Positions 17,248 to 23,906 of a stretch of DNA of 33,409 nucleotides are shown piece by piece. Within the stretch, counting starts at the first letter, position 1. Each line of letters opens with the position of its first letter. Made by a program: the position numbers and the translations under genes. Source of the stretch: Candidatus Eiseniibacteriota bacterium (GTDB taxonomy: Bacteria; Joyebacterota; Joyebacteria; Joyebacterales; Joyebacteraceae); the NCBI GenBank assembly GCA_030622115.1, contig JAUXGN010000027.1, positions 1 to 33,409 of the forward strand, read 5' to 3'. The notes beneath the pieces are model-generated. The model saw nothing but the letters and a program-made list of their open reading frames with translations. It ran no database searches and had not been told where the DNA came from.

Positions 17248-18638
17248 TGAAGAGACGGATTGCGCTGATCGTTCCGGATGACGCTCCTTCTGACAGGTTG
17301 GATCACTACCTTGGCGTGCACGCCAAGGACCTGTCACGGACGAGGGCGAAGGAGATCATAGTATCCGGACTCGTGACTCTGAACGGCGAGAGAGTGAAGC
17401 CGTCGCACATCGTCTTCCCCGGAGATCGGATAGAGGCCGACGTCCCCGAACTCGACCATCTCTCCGCCAAGCCCGAGAATATCCCACTAGACATCTGCTA
17501 TGAGGACGAGCACCTGCTTGTCGTCAACAAGTGCGCGGGTATGGTCGTTCATCCCGCTCCCGGCTCCTACTCCGGCACACTCGTGAACGCGCTCGTCGGG
17601 CGCGGCGGCGAGCTGTCCTCGTTGGGAGGAAGCCTTCGCCCAGGTATCGTTCACCGTCTCGACCGCGGCACGTCAGGTCTCATTATCGTGGCGAAGACGA
17701 ACGAGGCACATCGGAGGCTATCGGCCATGTTCGAGGCTCGGGAGGTACGGAAGACCTACCTTGCGCTCGTCTGGGGCGTGTTTGATGAAGCTGCGGGGAC
17801 GATCGAGGCTCCGATCGGGAGGCGTCGATCAGACAGGAAACGGATGGGTGTCGTGCCGGACGGTCGCGCGGCAACGACCGGATGGCGCGTGCGCGAACAG
17901 TTCCCCTACGCCGCGTTCCTGGAAGTCGATCTCAAGACCGGCCGGACGCATCAGATCCGGGTTCACATGTCGCACATCCATCGTGCGGTCATAGGAGACG
18001 CGGACTACGGAGGTGTTCGCCCGTCATTCGGTGACGTCCCGCCACACTACCGTCGTCAGGCAGAGAGGGTGAACGGGCAAGCGACTCATCAGGCTCTCTT
18101 TGCGTGCCGCATCGCATTCACACATCCCGTGACTGGAGCTCCCGTCGAACTCGCGACACCGATGCCCGGCGACTTCGCGGATCTCCTTGCTCTTGTCCGC
18201 TACCCCGGGGGTGAGACCGGCCGCGTGGTCGGCATAGACCCGGGAGAGGCACGGATAGGGGTCGCTCTCAGCGATGAGGGGAGATACCTCGCGTCGTCAC
18301 TCGAGACGCTCGAGGGGCTCGACGACTCCGCGGCTGCGAAGCGCATATCGGAGATCGCGAGCGAACACGGTGCTGACACGATCGTCGTGGGCGATCCCAT
18401 CCGCATGGATGGGAGCATCGGGCATCGCGCTCTTAGATCCCGAGAACTGGTGGTGGAACTGGAGGATGCCTCTCGATGCCGTGTGGTGCTTTATGATGAA
18501 CGTCTATCGAGTGCGTTGGCTGAACGTGTTATGAAAGAGAAGGGGGAACGGAAACGGGGGAGGAAGGGCAGGGTCGATCAGATCGCGGCGTCAATAATCC
18601 TTCAGGGCTATCTCGATGCGCAAACGATACAGAGGTGA
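17247..18638 (+). CDS. fusion: RluD-type pseudouridine synthase + RuvX/YqgF nuclease domain
   Basis: 463 residues in one frame with no stop between two normally separate proteins. Residues 1-65 are an S4 RNA-binding domain. Residues 80-320 are an RluA/RluD catalytic domain with HRLDRGTSGL (catalytic Asp139) and LKTGRTHQIRVH; RluD makes pseudouridine in 23S rRNA. Residues 325-463 are a complete YqgF/RuvX RNase H-like domain with GIDPGEARIG (D331), VGDPIRMDGS, YDERLSS (E418) and RVDQIAAS (D444), linked to Holliday junction resolution or 16S rRNA 5' end processing. GTG 18225, after GGGGGTGAG, could act as an internal start giving RuvX alone. lspA upstream (rluD side) and mltG downstream (yqgF side) are the usual neighbours of each half. 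Confidence 0.92.
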   Translation: MKRRIALIVPDDAPSDRLDHYLGVHAKDLSRTRAKEIIVSGLVTLNGERVKPSHIVFPGDRIEADVPELDHLSAKPENIPLDICYEDEHLLVVNKCAGMVVHPAPGSYSGTLVNALVGRGGELSSLGGSLRPGIVHRLDRGTSGLIIVAKTNEAHRRLSAMFEAREVRKTYLALVWGVFDEAAGTIEAPIGRRRSDRKRMGVVPDGRAATTGWRVREQFPYAAFLEVDLKTGRTHQIRVHMSHIHRAVIGDADYGGVRPSFGDVPPHYRRQAERVNGQATHQALFACRIAFTHPVTGAPVELATPMPGDFADLLALVRYPGGETGRVVGIDPGEARIGVALSDEGRYLASSLETLEGLDDSAAAKRISEIASEHGADTIVVGDPIRMDGSIGHRALRSRELVVELEDASRCRVVLYDERLSSALAERVMKEKGERKRGRKGRVDQIAASIILQGYLDAQTIQR

Positions 18639-19701
18639 CAAGCCACGCCTGCCGCGGCGCAGCCGCGCATGGTTCATCCGCGAGTTCATTCTCGTAGTTG
18701 TTCTCGGTGCCTTTCTCCTTTATGCACTTGGCCACGTTGTCGCATTCAGGTCGACACGTGAGATCGAGCACCGAGTCGTCGTGGAGATCCCGGAAGGCGC
18801 GAGTGTCGGGACCATAGCGGCGATGCTGGCGGGCGAGGGGCTCACGGTTGCGCCGCGCAGATTCGTTCTGGCCGCGAGAATCCTTGGCCACGAAGAGAGC
18901 CTCCAGGCTGGATCGTATGAGTTCGGTCCGCGGTTCTCCGAGATGGATGTCCTCGTGGCACTGAGTCGTGGGGAGGTGGCGGTTCGAACAGTGACGGTTC
19001 CCGAGGGATTCCGGGCCGAGCAGATAGCGAGGCTCTTTGATGCGGCCGTCGGCATGGATCCTGAGGAGTTTGTGAGGCTCGTGCACGATCCCACCGCTGT
19101 TGCCAGGCTCGGATTCCATGCGCCATCACTCGAAGGCTATCTCATGCCGGACACCTACCGTGTCGAACTCGACATGACTGTCGGCGAGGCGATCGAGATG
19201 ATGACCTGGGGGACGAGGCGGGTCATGGAGCGCTATTCATCCAGAGCAGAATCGCTCTCCATGACGATGCATGAGATTCTCACACTTGCCTCCATAGTCG
19301 AGTCGGAGGCAGTATTCAATAGCGAACGAGGCAGGATCTCCGCCGTGTATCACAATCGTCTCAGAAACTCCTGGAGACTTGAGGCGGATCCCACGGTGCG
19401 CTACGCGAAGGGCGTCTACCACCGGAAGCTCTACTACAGTGATCTGAGAGACAAGTCCCCCTACAACACCTATCGCAACAAGGGTCTTCCACCGGGGCCG
19501 ATATGCAGCCCCGGGACGGCATCGATCGTCGCTGCTCTCCGCCCGCAGGAGGGAATCGATGACTATTTCTTTGTCGCCAACGGAGATGGTACGCACACCT
19601 TCACCCGCACATTTCGTGAACATGCTGCAGCGAAACAACGGATCGCGCGCGAGCGTGAGGAGCGAGCTCAATTTTCGCTTGACGCTGTCCCCGAGCAGTG
19701 A
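18616..19701 (+). CDS. mltG: endolytic murein transglycosylase MltG
   Basis: 361 residues, overlapping the fusion gene by 23 nt. An Arg-rich cytosolic tail and one transmembrane helix (about residues 22-42) are followed by a periplasmic LysM-like and YceG domain. It cuts nascent glycan strands and is thought to end their growth. The catalytic region ASIVESEA contains E229/E231, followed by VYHNRL, LEADPTVRYA, YNTYRNKGLPPGPICSPG and YFFVANGDGTHTFTRTFREH, all MltG hallmarks. The yqgF-mltG order is widely conserved. Confidence 0.95.
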   Translation: MRKRYRGDKPRLPRRSRAWFIREFILVVVLGAFLLYALGHVVAFRSTREIEHRVVVEIPEGASVGTIAAMLAGEGLTVAPRRFVLAARILGHEESLQAGSYEFGPRFSEMDVLVALSRGEVAVRTVTVPEGFRAEQIARLFDAAVGMDPEEFVRLVHDPTAVARLGFHAPSLEGYLMPDTYRVELDMTVGEAIEMMTWGTRRVMERYSSRAESLSMTMHEILTLASIVESEAVFNSERGRISAVYHNRLRNSWRLEADPTVRYAKGVYHRKLYYSDLRDKSPYNTYRNKGLPPGPICSPGTASIVAALRPQEGIDDYFFVANGDGTHTFTRTFREHAAAKQRIAREREERAQFSLDAVPEQ

Positions 19702-19724
19702 TAGCGTGCAGCGTCAGGCAGGGT

Positions 19725-19746
19725 CGTTCGACCACGTGGTCGAACG
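19725..19746. promoter_or_regulatory. 22-nt perfect palindrome
   Basis: Positions 19725-19735 are the exact reverse complement of 19736-19746, centred on CCACGTGG. It lies 23 nt after mltG and 46 nt before the small membrane gene. There is no T-run, so a regulator operator is as likely as a terminator or RNA hairpin. Confidence 0.55.
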
Positions 19747-19791
19747 CGTGTGTCGTTCTTAGCTGATGCTGCTACCGGGAGGGAATGTCCT

Positions 19792-19983
19792 GTGACCGTG
19801 AGAACCGTGGCCATCTTCAGTGTTGCGACCGTCATGATCGCAATGGGCTTCTGGTGGCTCTCGCGCGGGTCGCTCACCCTGGCTCCAGTACTGCTCGTCG
19901 GCGGCTACTGCGTTGCGATTCCGGTAGCCATCATGGCGGGCGGCGAAGGACCCGGTGATCGATCCGAAGGTAGCGACAAGTAA
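19792..19983 (+). CDS. small two-helix membrane protein
   Basis: 63 residues from GTG 19792, with GGGAGGG at 19777-19783 (8-nt spacing). An earlier ATG at 19750 is in frame but lacks a ribosome site and adds only polar residues. Two hydrophobic segments (about residues 5-20 and 24-46) carry FWWLSRGSLTLAPVLLVGGYCVAIPVAIM, and the tail is short and charged. I recognise no domain with a known role. The Pro/Gly-containing second helix and the good ribosome site argue it is real. It ends 1 nt before tRNA-Val. Confidence 0.7.
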   Translation: MTVRTVAIFSVATVMIAMGFWWLSRGSLTLAPVLLVGGYCVAIPVAIMAGGEGPGDRSEGSDK

Positions 19984-19984
19984 A

Positions 19985-20061
19985 GGGCGAATAGCTCAGT
20001 TGGTTAGAGCACCTGCCTTACACGCAGGGGGCCACAGGTTCGAGTCCTGTTTCGCCCACCA
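19985..20061 (+). tRNA. tRNA-Val (TAC anticodon)
   Basis: Acceptor GGGCGAA/TTCGCCC. Anticodon stem CCTGC/GCAGG around CTTACAC gives anticodon TAC. T-loop GGTTCGAGTCC, discriminator A20058, CCA encoded at 20059-20061. It starts directly after the stop of the small membrane gene, so the two may share a transcript. Confidence 0.97.
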
Positions 20062-20180
20062 GCACGATTATGAATCCGGACACCCCCACGGGAATCTGAG
20101 GTAATGAGCTGATCGCTCGGGGACTAGGAGGTGAGGCAGAGTAGATTGATAGATTCTGGATACTACTCTCGGACTTGTGA

Positions 20181-20200
20181 ACCGACCGAGAACGGTCGGT
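20181..20200 (+). promoter_or_regulatory. hairpin in the leader of the first secreted paralogue
   Basis: ACCGACCG (20181-20188) pairs perfectly with CGGTCGGT (20193-20200) over the loop AGAA. It ends 6 nt before the GGAGGG ribosome site of the gene at 20220. It may shape translation or be a regulator site. Confidence 0.5.
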
Positions 20201-20219
20201 GTGACTGGAGGGAAGCAAG

Positions 20220-20816
20220 ATGAGATACATTGTGGCAGTGCTCCTGGTTGTCGTCTTGACCGTAGCGCCGGCGGTGGCTGGTATGAACCCGGAATGCAAG
20301 TTCTTCGTTACGTTCGCCGATACAAGCTCGGTGACCTACCAGAACTTGGCGGACGGGGCCCGCGTGGACCCGGTCATGTACACGGCCTTCGATGCGCATT
20401 TCGGCATTCTTGACTACGGTTGCTTCACGACCATTTCGTTCATGATCGAGAACACGCCCGGCATGTCGTCACCGGTTGCCTATGACAATCTTCTGCCGGG
20501 CAACCTGGCGATCGGTGCGTACGAGACCGGCGTGACGCTGGCTTCGACCATTCAGCTTGACAGCTCAGTGCAAGGCCCCTTCTACTTCTTTGCCACCGGC
20601 CACTACTTCTATCTCAACGTGCCGGGAGAGATCAAGATAGTGGACCATCCCGAATTCCCGCGTTGGGTCGTCAGCTGCAATGATGAAGTCGACTACTACT
20701 GTGTCTGGCAGAATGGTGGAGTTGCCATGGACGCGGTCGTCGTTGAGGCCGAGTGCTACGGTGACGTGCCGGTCGAGTCCTCCAGTTGGGGCGCGATCAA
20801 GTCTCTGTACAGGTAG
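20220..20816 (+). CDS. secreted family protein, member 1, with C-terminal WGAIKSLYR tag
   Basis: 198 residues with a signal peptide (about residues 1-20, ending in AVA) and GGAGGG 7 nt before the ATG. The mature domain, about 150 residues, has the family pattern: MYTAFDAHFG, FTTISFMIENTPGM, YDNLLPGNLAIGAYETGVTLAS, GHYFYLNVPGEIKIVDHPEFPRWVVSCND, DYYCVWQNGGV. This reads as an all-beta extracellular domain with a conserved Cys pair; a distant resemblance to cohesin-like sandwiches is a guess. It is the most divergent of the four tagged members. It ends VESSSWGAIKSLYR. No clear promoter is visible in the 158 nt after tRNA-Val, so it may be read from upstream. Confidence 0.88.
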   Translation: MRYIVAVLLVVVLTVAPAVAGMNPECKFFVTFADTSSVTYQNLADGARVDPVMYTAFDAHFGILDYGCFTTISFMIENTPGMSSPVAYDNLLPGNLAIGAYETGVTLASTIQLDSSVQGPFYFFATGHYFYLNVPGEIKIVDHPEFPRWVVSCNDEVDYYCVWQNGGVAMDAVVVEAECYGDVPVESSSWGAIKSLYR

Positions 20817-20845
20817 GGTGTTCAAGACATCGGCCACTATTTGAC

Positions 20846-20874
20846 TTGCATGAGCCTGCATCAAGTGATAGCAT
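20846..20874 (+). promoter_or_regulatory. promoter-like site directly before a hairpin
   Basis: TTGCAT at 20846-20851, a 17-nt spacer and TAGCAT at 20869-20874. A transcript would begin near 20881 and run at once into the hairpin at 20889-20922, so it could give a very short RNA. Confidence 0.45.
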
Positions 20875-20888
20875 GAATATGATCTGAT

Positions 20889-20922
20889 GAATCGGGCCCG
20901 CCCCCCGTGGCGTGCCCGATTC
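20889..20922 (+). terminator. hairpin after secreted member 1
   Basis: GAATCGGGC (20889-20897) pairs with GCCCGATTC (20914-20922), with further CGCC/GGCG pairing inside. The T-rich tail is weak. It is likely the terminator of the gene ending at 20816. Confidence 0.6.
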
Positions 20923-21112
20923 TGCTGTCACCATGCTGTGGCAGTCCGATTGAAGGTGGTTTCTGACAGTGCAAAGGCGCACCTGCGGGCTTGGTTCTTG
21001 CTCCGTATGTGAATAGAATGGGTGCTATTGCGTCAAAACACGTACACCGAGCGGAAAACAAGTCTAGAGGTGCTTCCAGAGTGTGAACAGGCTGACGCTT
21101 GGCAATTCGTGC
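20923..21112. other. non-coding spacer
   Basis: Part of a 490-nt stretch without a gene between 20817 and 21306. Apart from the promoter-like site and hairpin before it, and the promoter and leader after it, I see no ORF, repeat or structure I can support here. Confidence 0.5.
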
Positions 21113-21141
21113 TTGCAAAGAAGTCCAAGCTGTGCTAACAT
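21113..21141 (+). promoter_or_regulatory. promoter of the dockerin-like gene
   Basis: TTGCAA at 21113-21118, a 17-nt spacer and TAACAT at 21136-21141. It gives a leader of about 160 nt before ATG 21307. Confidence 0.7.
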
Positions 21142-21187
21142 CTACAATGATTAGTATTGGTGGCAGAACAGGTTATCAACGAAGGGG

Positions 21188-21235
21188 GGACTATAGTCCG
21201 AAAGGAGGGCGGAAGCGCCAAGTTGGCGATCTTTT
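21188..21235 (+). promoter_or_regulatory. leader structures: 12-nt palindrome and attenuator-like hairpin
   Basis: GGACTATAGTCC (21188-21199) is a perfect palindrome. Behind it CGCC (21216-21219) can pair with GGCG (21225-21228), followed by ATCTTTTT to 21235. The stem is short, so an attenuator is possible but weak. Confidence 0.35.
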
Positions 21236-21306
21236 TGGGTCCAGATATAGGGCTCGGAAGTGCGTGCAATCCCAGCACGAATCGTGTCCTAAAGGAGGTA
21301 GAGAGA

Positions 21307-21945
21307 ATGTCAAGAATACTGGCGGGTGTGTTGGCTGGCTGCCTGATCCTCGCCGTAGCCGGCGTTGCCGGTGCCGGCATCCCTGATCCCGATCTTTCGC
21401 AGATCACTCTGCAGCCGGTGCAGACCAATTCTGGTCTGATGACTTGCTGGCAGGGAGATGCTCCGGGTTTCGAGATGCTCCAGGTCGAGGCTAAGAGAAC
21501 CGATGCGACAGCGATCGAGGGGATTCCCTCCACGAGTTTCTTCTTCACGATCACCGGTGGTGCTGACGTGACGATTACTTGTGAGAGCGTTCCGCCCGAG
21601 ACGGATGCGACCGGCCTAATCCAGTTCTCGGTCGTCGCAAACGAGGCCATCGCGCATCCGCTCGCAAGCGGCGGCGGTTCTGGTCTTACTGACGGCGTGG
21701 CGATCGGTATCGACGTGCAGATCTACACGGTTGCTCTGACGAACGGTGTGTCACTCACATGCAACACGGTTGACTACACTCTGAGTGGCGACGTCAATCC
21801 TGTCGACTTCGGTAAGTTCGCTGTTGATTTCGGTACCGATGTTGGCGTGGATCCGTATCGCGAGCGAAGCGATTTTGACTGGAGCGGTGGAATCATCGGT
21901 CCTGTCGATTTCGGCAAGTTCGCTGCTCACTTTGGAGCGCACTAG
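21307..21945 (+). CDS. secreted protein with a C-terminal dockerin-like repeat
   Basis: 212 residues from ATG 21307, with the strong ribosome site AAAGGAGGT 7 nt upstream. A signal peptide covers about residues 1-24 (LAVAGVAGAG). The middle is a Thr/Ser-rich beta domain of unknown type. The last ~50 residues hold a twofold repeat, GDVNPVDFGKFAVDFG and GPVDFGKFAAHFGAH. The second copy is preceded by the EF-hand-like loop DFDWSGG. Paired Asp-rich loops with a following helix are the pattern of type I dockerins, which bind cohesin domains through calcium. The first loop is poor, so calcium binding is not certain. It has no WxxIKxLYR tail. The neighbours are family members whose fold might act as partner; that is speculation. 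Confidence 0.8.
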   Translation: MSRILAGVLAGCLILAVAGVAGAGIPDPDLSQITLQPVQTNSGLMTCWQGDAPGFEMLQVEAKRTDATAIEGIPSTSFFFTITGGADVTITCESVPPETDATGLIQFSVVANEAIAHPLASGGGSGLTDGVAIGIDVQIYTVALTNGVSLTCNTVDYTLSGDVNPVDFGKFAVDFGTDVGVDPYRERSDFDWSGGIIGPVDFGKFAAHFGAH

Positions 21946-22155
21946 TCGTAGATGGTAGGGGCAATATCTTGCACGGGTGAGGTGATGGGTGGGCGGATGC
22001 ATTGAGGCTTTCGTTCTATTTCCCGACTCAGGAACCAGAACGCACCATCAATGTGGTACCGCATCAGTGGGGTGGTGCCCGAGCTAATCATCATGGACTG
22101 ACCGAGGTTGTCTGCGATGCTGTCGAAGACACCTCTGTTGGGAGGAGATCAAATA

Positions 22156-22701
22156 ATGCGTACACTTCTTGCTTTCTTGCTGGTCGTTGCGATCGCCGTT
22201 CCGGCGTTTGCCGGCGACAACCCTGCTATTCAGATGTACGTGGACTTCGAGGACGGTGGCTACGTTCACAGAGCCGATCCTGCGATGTACACGGCGTTCG
22301 ATGCTTTCTTCATGGTTGACACGTTTGTTGGCTTCACGACCATTTCGTTCATGGTTGGGAACACGCCCGGCATGTCGACACTGGTTGCCTACGACAACCT
22401 CCTGCCAGGTAACCTGGCAATTGGCGCGTACGAGACCGGCATCACGCTTGCCTCGACCGAGTGCATGACGGTTGCACCGCTGGCCGTTGCTGTTGGTCAC
22501 TACTTCTATCTCAACGTGCCCGGCGACATTCAGATCCTCGACCACCCCGAGTTCCCGCGGTGGGTTGTTGACTGCAACGACCAGGTCGATTACTACTGCG
22601 TCCTGATCAATGGTGGCGTCCACCAGGATCCGATCGAGGGCGACTGTGGCAGCCCGGTCGAGAACAGCTCCTGGGGCGGTATCAAGGCTCTGTACAGGTA
22701 G
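22156..22701 (+). CDS. secreted family protein, member 2, with C-terminal WGGIKALYR tag
   Basis: 181 residues from ATG 22156 (GGAGGA at 22141-22146). The signal peptide is MRTLLAFLLVVAIAVPAFAG. The mature part is almost identical to members 3 and 4: IQMYVDFEDGGYVHRADPAM, FVGFTTISFMVGNTPGM, ILDHPEFPRWVVDCNDQVD, YYCVLINGGV. Two Cys (VVDC, YYC) are conserved and could form a disulfide. It ends VENSSWGGIKALYR. DNA identity to member 3 is very high from just after the signal-peptide codons, yet the signal peptide and leader differ. I see no good promoter in the 210 nt after the dockerin-like gene. Confidence 0.9.
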   Translation: MRTLLAFLLVVAIAVPAFAGDNPAIQMYVDFEDGGYVHRADPAMYTAFDAFFMVDTFVGFTTISFMVGNTPGMSTLVAYDNLLPGNLAIGAYETGITLASTECMTVAPLAVAVGHYFYLNVPGDIQILDHPEFPRWVVDCNDQVDYYCVLINGGVHQDPIEGDCGSPVENSSWGGIKALYR

Positions 22702-22736
22702 TTCTAGTCCCAATGCAGTATGATTACCGAGGATTG

Positions 22737-22764
22737 GACGGGTGGCGGATTCATGCCACCCGTC
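22737..22764 (+). terminator. terminator after member 2
   Basis: Perfect 10-bp stem GACGGGTGGC/GCCACCCGTC (22737-22746 with 22755-22764), followed by a T-rich TCCTTTT. The same core (CGGGTGGC) recurs after members 3 and 4. Confidence 0.85.
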
Positions 22765-22818
22765 TCCTTTTGTGTCGTAGGACCCCTAGGAGGTCCGTCT
22801 AGTACGGTGGAATTGTGG

Positions 22819-22847
22819 TTGCAGACCGTAGCTTGATATGATACAAT
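22819..22847 (+). promoter_or_regulatory. promoter of member 3
   Basis: TTGCAG at 22819-22824, a 17-nt spacer and TACAAT at 22842-22847. Identical boxes and spacing stand before member 4. The leader to ATG 23036 is about 180 nt. Confidence 0.8.
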
Positions 22848-22892
22848 GGTTGTGTGGTAGTGAAGTGCAAAGGTGGATTGAGTGTTGGCAAG

Positions 22893-22942
22893 CGGCCCCG
22901 TCGCCCCCTGGGCCGGAAGACTAGGCGGCGCGGAAGGTGGTC
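22893..22942 (+). ncRNA. candidate structured leader of member 3
   Basis: CGGCCC (22893-22898) pairs with GGGCCG (22910-22915), then GACTA (22919-22923) with TGGTC (22938-22942). In the second copy the GACTA arm is GACCA, so C-G becomes U-G and pairing is kept. It matches no riboswitch class I know; common descent by duplication may explain the conservation. Confidence 0.4.
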
Positions 22943-23035
22943 GCAAGACTTGTTGAGATAATGGTCAGTGTATCCGGCATGCGGACAGAGGAGTCGGATG
23001 ATTGGCCGTTCATGTCTCAGAGGGAGGAAACACAA

Positions 23036-23584
23036 ATGAAGAGCTTGCTTGTTGCTGCTCTGGTTCTCGTAGTTGCTATTCCGGCGTTCGCCGGCAACAA
23101 CCCTGCTATTCAGATGTACGTGGACTTCGAGAACGGTGGCTACGTTCACAGAGCCGATCCTGCGATGTACACGGCGTTCGATGCTTTCTTCATGGTTGAC
23201 ACGTTTGTTGGCTTCACGACCATTTCATTCATGGTTGGGAACACGCCCGGCATGTCGACACTGGTTGCCTACGACAACCTCCTGCCAGGTAACCTGGCAA
23301 TTGGTGCGTACGAGACCGGCATCACGCTTGCCGCGACCGAGTGCATGATAGATGTGCCTCTGGCCGTTGCTGTTGGTCACTACTTCTATCTCAACGTGCC
23401 CGGCGACATCCAGATCCTCGATCACCCGGAGTTCCCGCGGTGGGTTGTTGACTGCAACGACCAGGTCGATTACTACTGCGTCCTGATCAATGGTGGTGTC
23501 TGCCAGGATCCGCTTGAGGGCGACTGCCCCATCGTTCCGGTTGAGGAAGGCTCCTGGGGTTCGATCAAGGCCCTGTACAGGTAG
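23036..23584 (+). CDS. secreted family protein, member 3, with C-terminal WGSIKALYR tag
   Basis: 182 residues from ATG 23036 (GGAGG 7-8 nt upstream, in GGGAGGAAACACAA). The frame is open back to 22937, but that extension has no ribosome site and would precede a clear signal peptide (MKSLLVAALVLVVAIPAFAG). The mature domain matches member 2 nearly base for base over its first ~220 nt. Differences gather after TECM (TECMIDVPLAVAV) and in the variable stretch before the tail (CQDPLEGDCPIVP). It ends VEEGSWGSIKALYR. The long leader and its own promoter and terminator make it a single-gene unit. Function unknown; secretion is the only safe statement. Confidence 0.9.
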   Translation: MKSLLVAALVLVVAIPAFAGNNPAIQMYVDFENGGYVHRADPAMYTAFDAFFMVDTFVGFTTISFMVGNTPGMSTLVAYDNLLPGNLAIGAYETGITLAATECMIDVPLAVAVGHYFYLNVPGDIQILDHPEFPRWVVDCNDQVDYYCVLINGGVCQDPLEGDCPIVPVEEGSWGSIKALYR

Positions 23585-23615
23585 ATTTCTCAGCACGCGA
23601 AATAGTGGTTAGAGA

Positions 23616-23642
23616 ACGGGTGGCGCTTCCGGCGCCACCCGT
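23616..23642 (+). terminator. terminator after member 3
   Basis: Perfect 11-bp stem ACGGGTGGCGC/GCGCCACCCGT (23616-23626 with 23632-23642), loop TTCCG, followed by CTTCTTTG. Its sequence is identical to the one after member 4. Confidence 0.88.
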
Positions 23643-23695
23643 CTTCTTTGTGTACAGAACGAGCGTATCGTGGATCCGTCTTGTACGGATTGTCA

Positions 23696-23724
23696 TTGCA
23701 GGCCGTGGCTTGATATGGTACAAT
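23696..23724 (+). promoter_or_regulatory. promoter of member 4
   Basis: TTGCAG at 23696-23701, a 17-nt spacer and TACAAT at 23719-23724. Both boxes are identical to those of member 3. Confidence 0.8.
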
Positions 23725-23769
23725 ACTGGTGCAATTGAGAAGTGCAAAGATGGATTGAGCGTTGGTAGG

Positions 23770-23816
23770 CGGCCCCGTCGCTCCTTGGGCCGGAAGACCA
23801 GGCAGCAAATGTGGTC
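23770..23816 (+). ncRNA. candidate structured leader of member 4
   Basis: CGGCCC (23770-23775) with GGGCCG (23787-23792), then GACCA (23796-23800) with TGGTC (23812-23816). Same two hairpins as in the member 3 leader, while the loops differ in sequence and length. Confidence 0.4.
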
Positions 23817-23906
23817 GTGACGGTTGTTGAGGTGAGAGTCAGTGTATCCGGCATGCCGACAGAGGAATCGGGTACCTGACGTCCATGTTGACGGGAGGAA
23901 ACACAA

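Larger units (their letters stand above)
22802..23584 (+). repeat. tandem duplication unit, copy A
   Basis: Leader, promoter and gene of member 3. It aligns along its length with copy B at 23683-24452, including the promoter, the GCGGCCCCGTCGC leader block, the GTGTATCCGGCATG segment, the GGAGGAAACACAA ribosome site and the coding region. The repeat period is about 870-880 nt (stops at 22701, 23584, 24452). Confidence 0.85.

Noticed and set aside
17247-18638. Frameshift or missed stop between rluD and yqgF
   Set aside because: No frame change is needed; the linker residues 300-325 read naturally in one frame. An assembly error cannot be fully excluded from sequence alone.
21157-21306. N-terminal extension of the dockerin-like gene
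   Set aside because: It would place the leader palindrome and the strong AAAGGAGGT site inside the coding region and precede a clear signal peptide at 21307.
22860-22945. Cyclic-di-GMP (GEMM) or other known riboswitch in the duplicated leader
   Set aside because: I compared it with class signatures I remember (GEMM, cobalamin, TPP, guanidine, fluoride). Only scattered short matches such as GCAAAG appear, without the conserved core.
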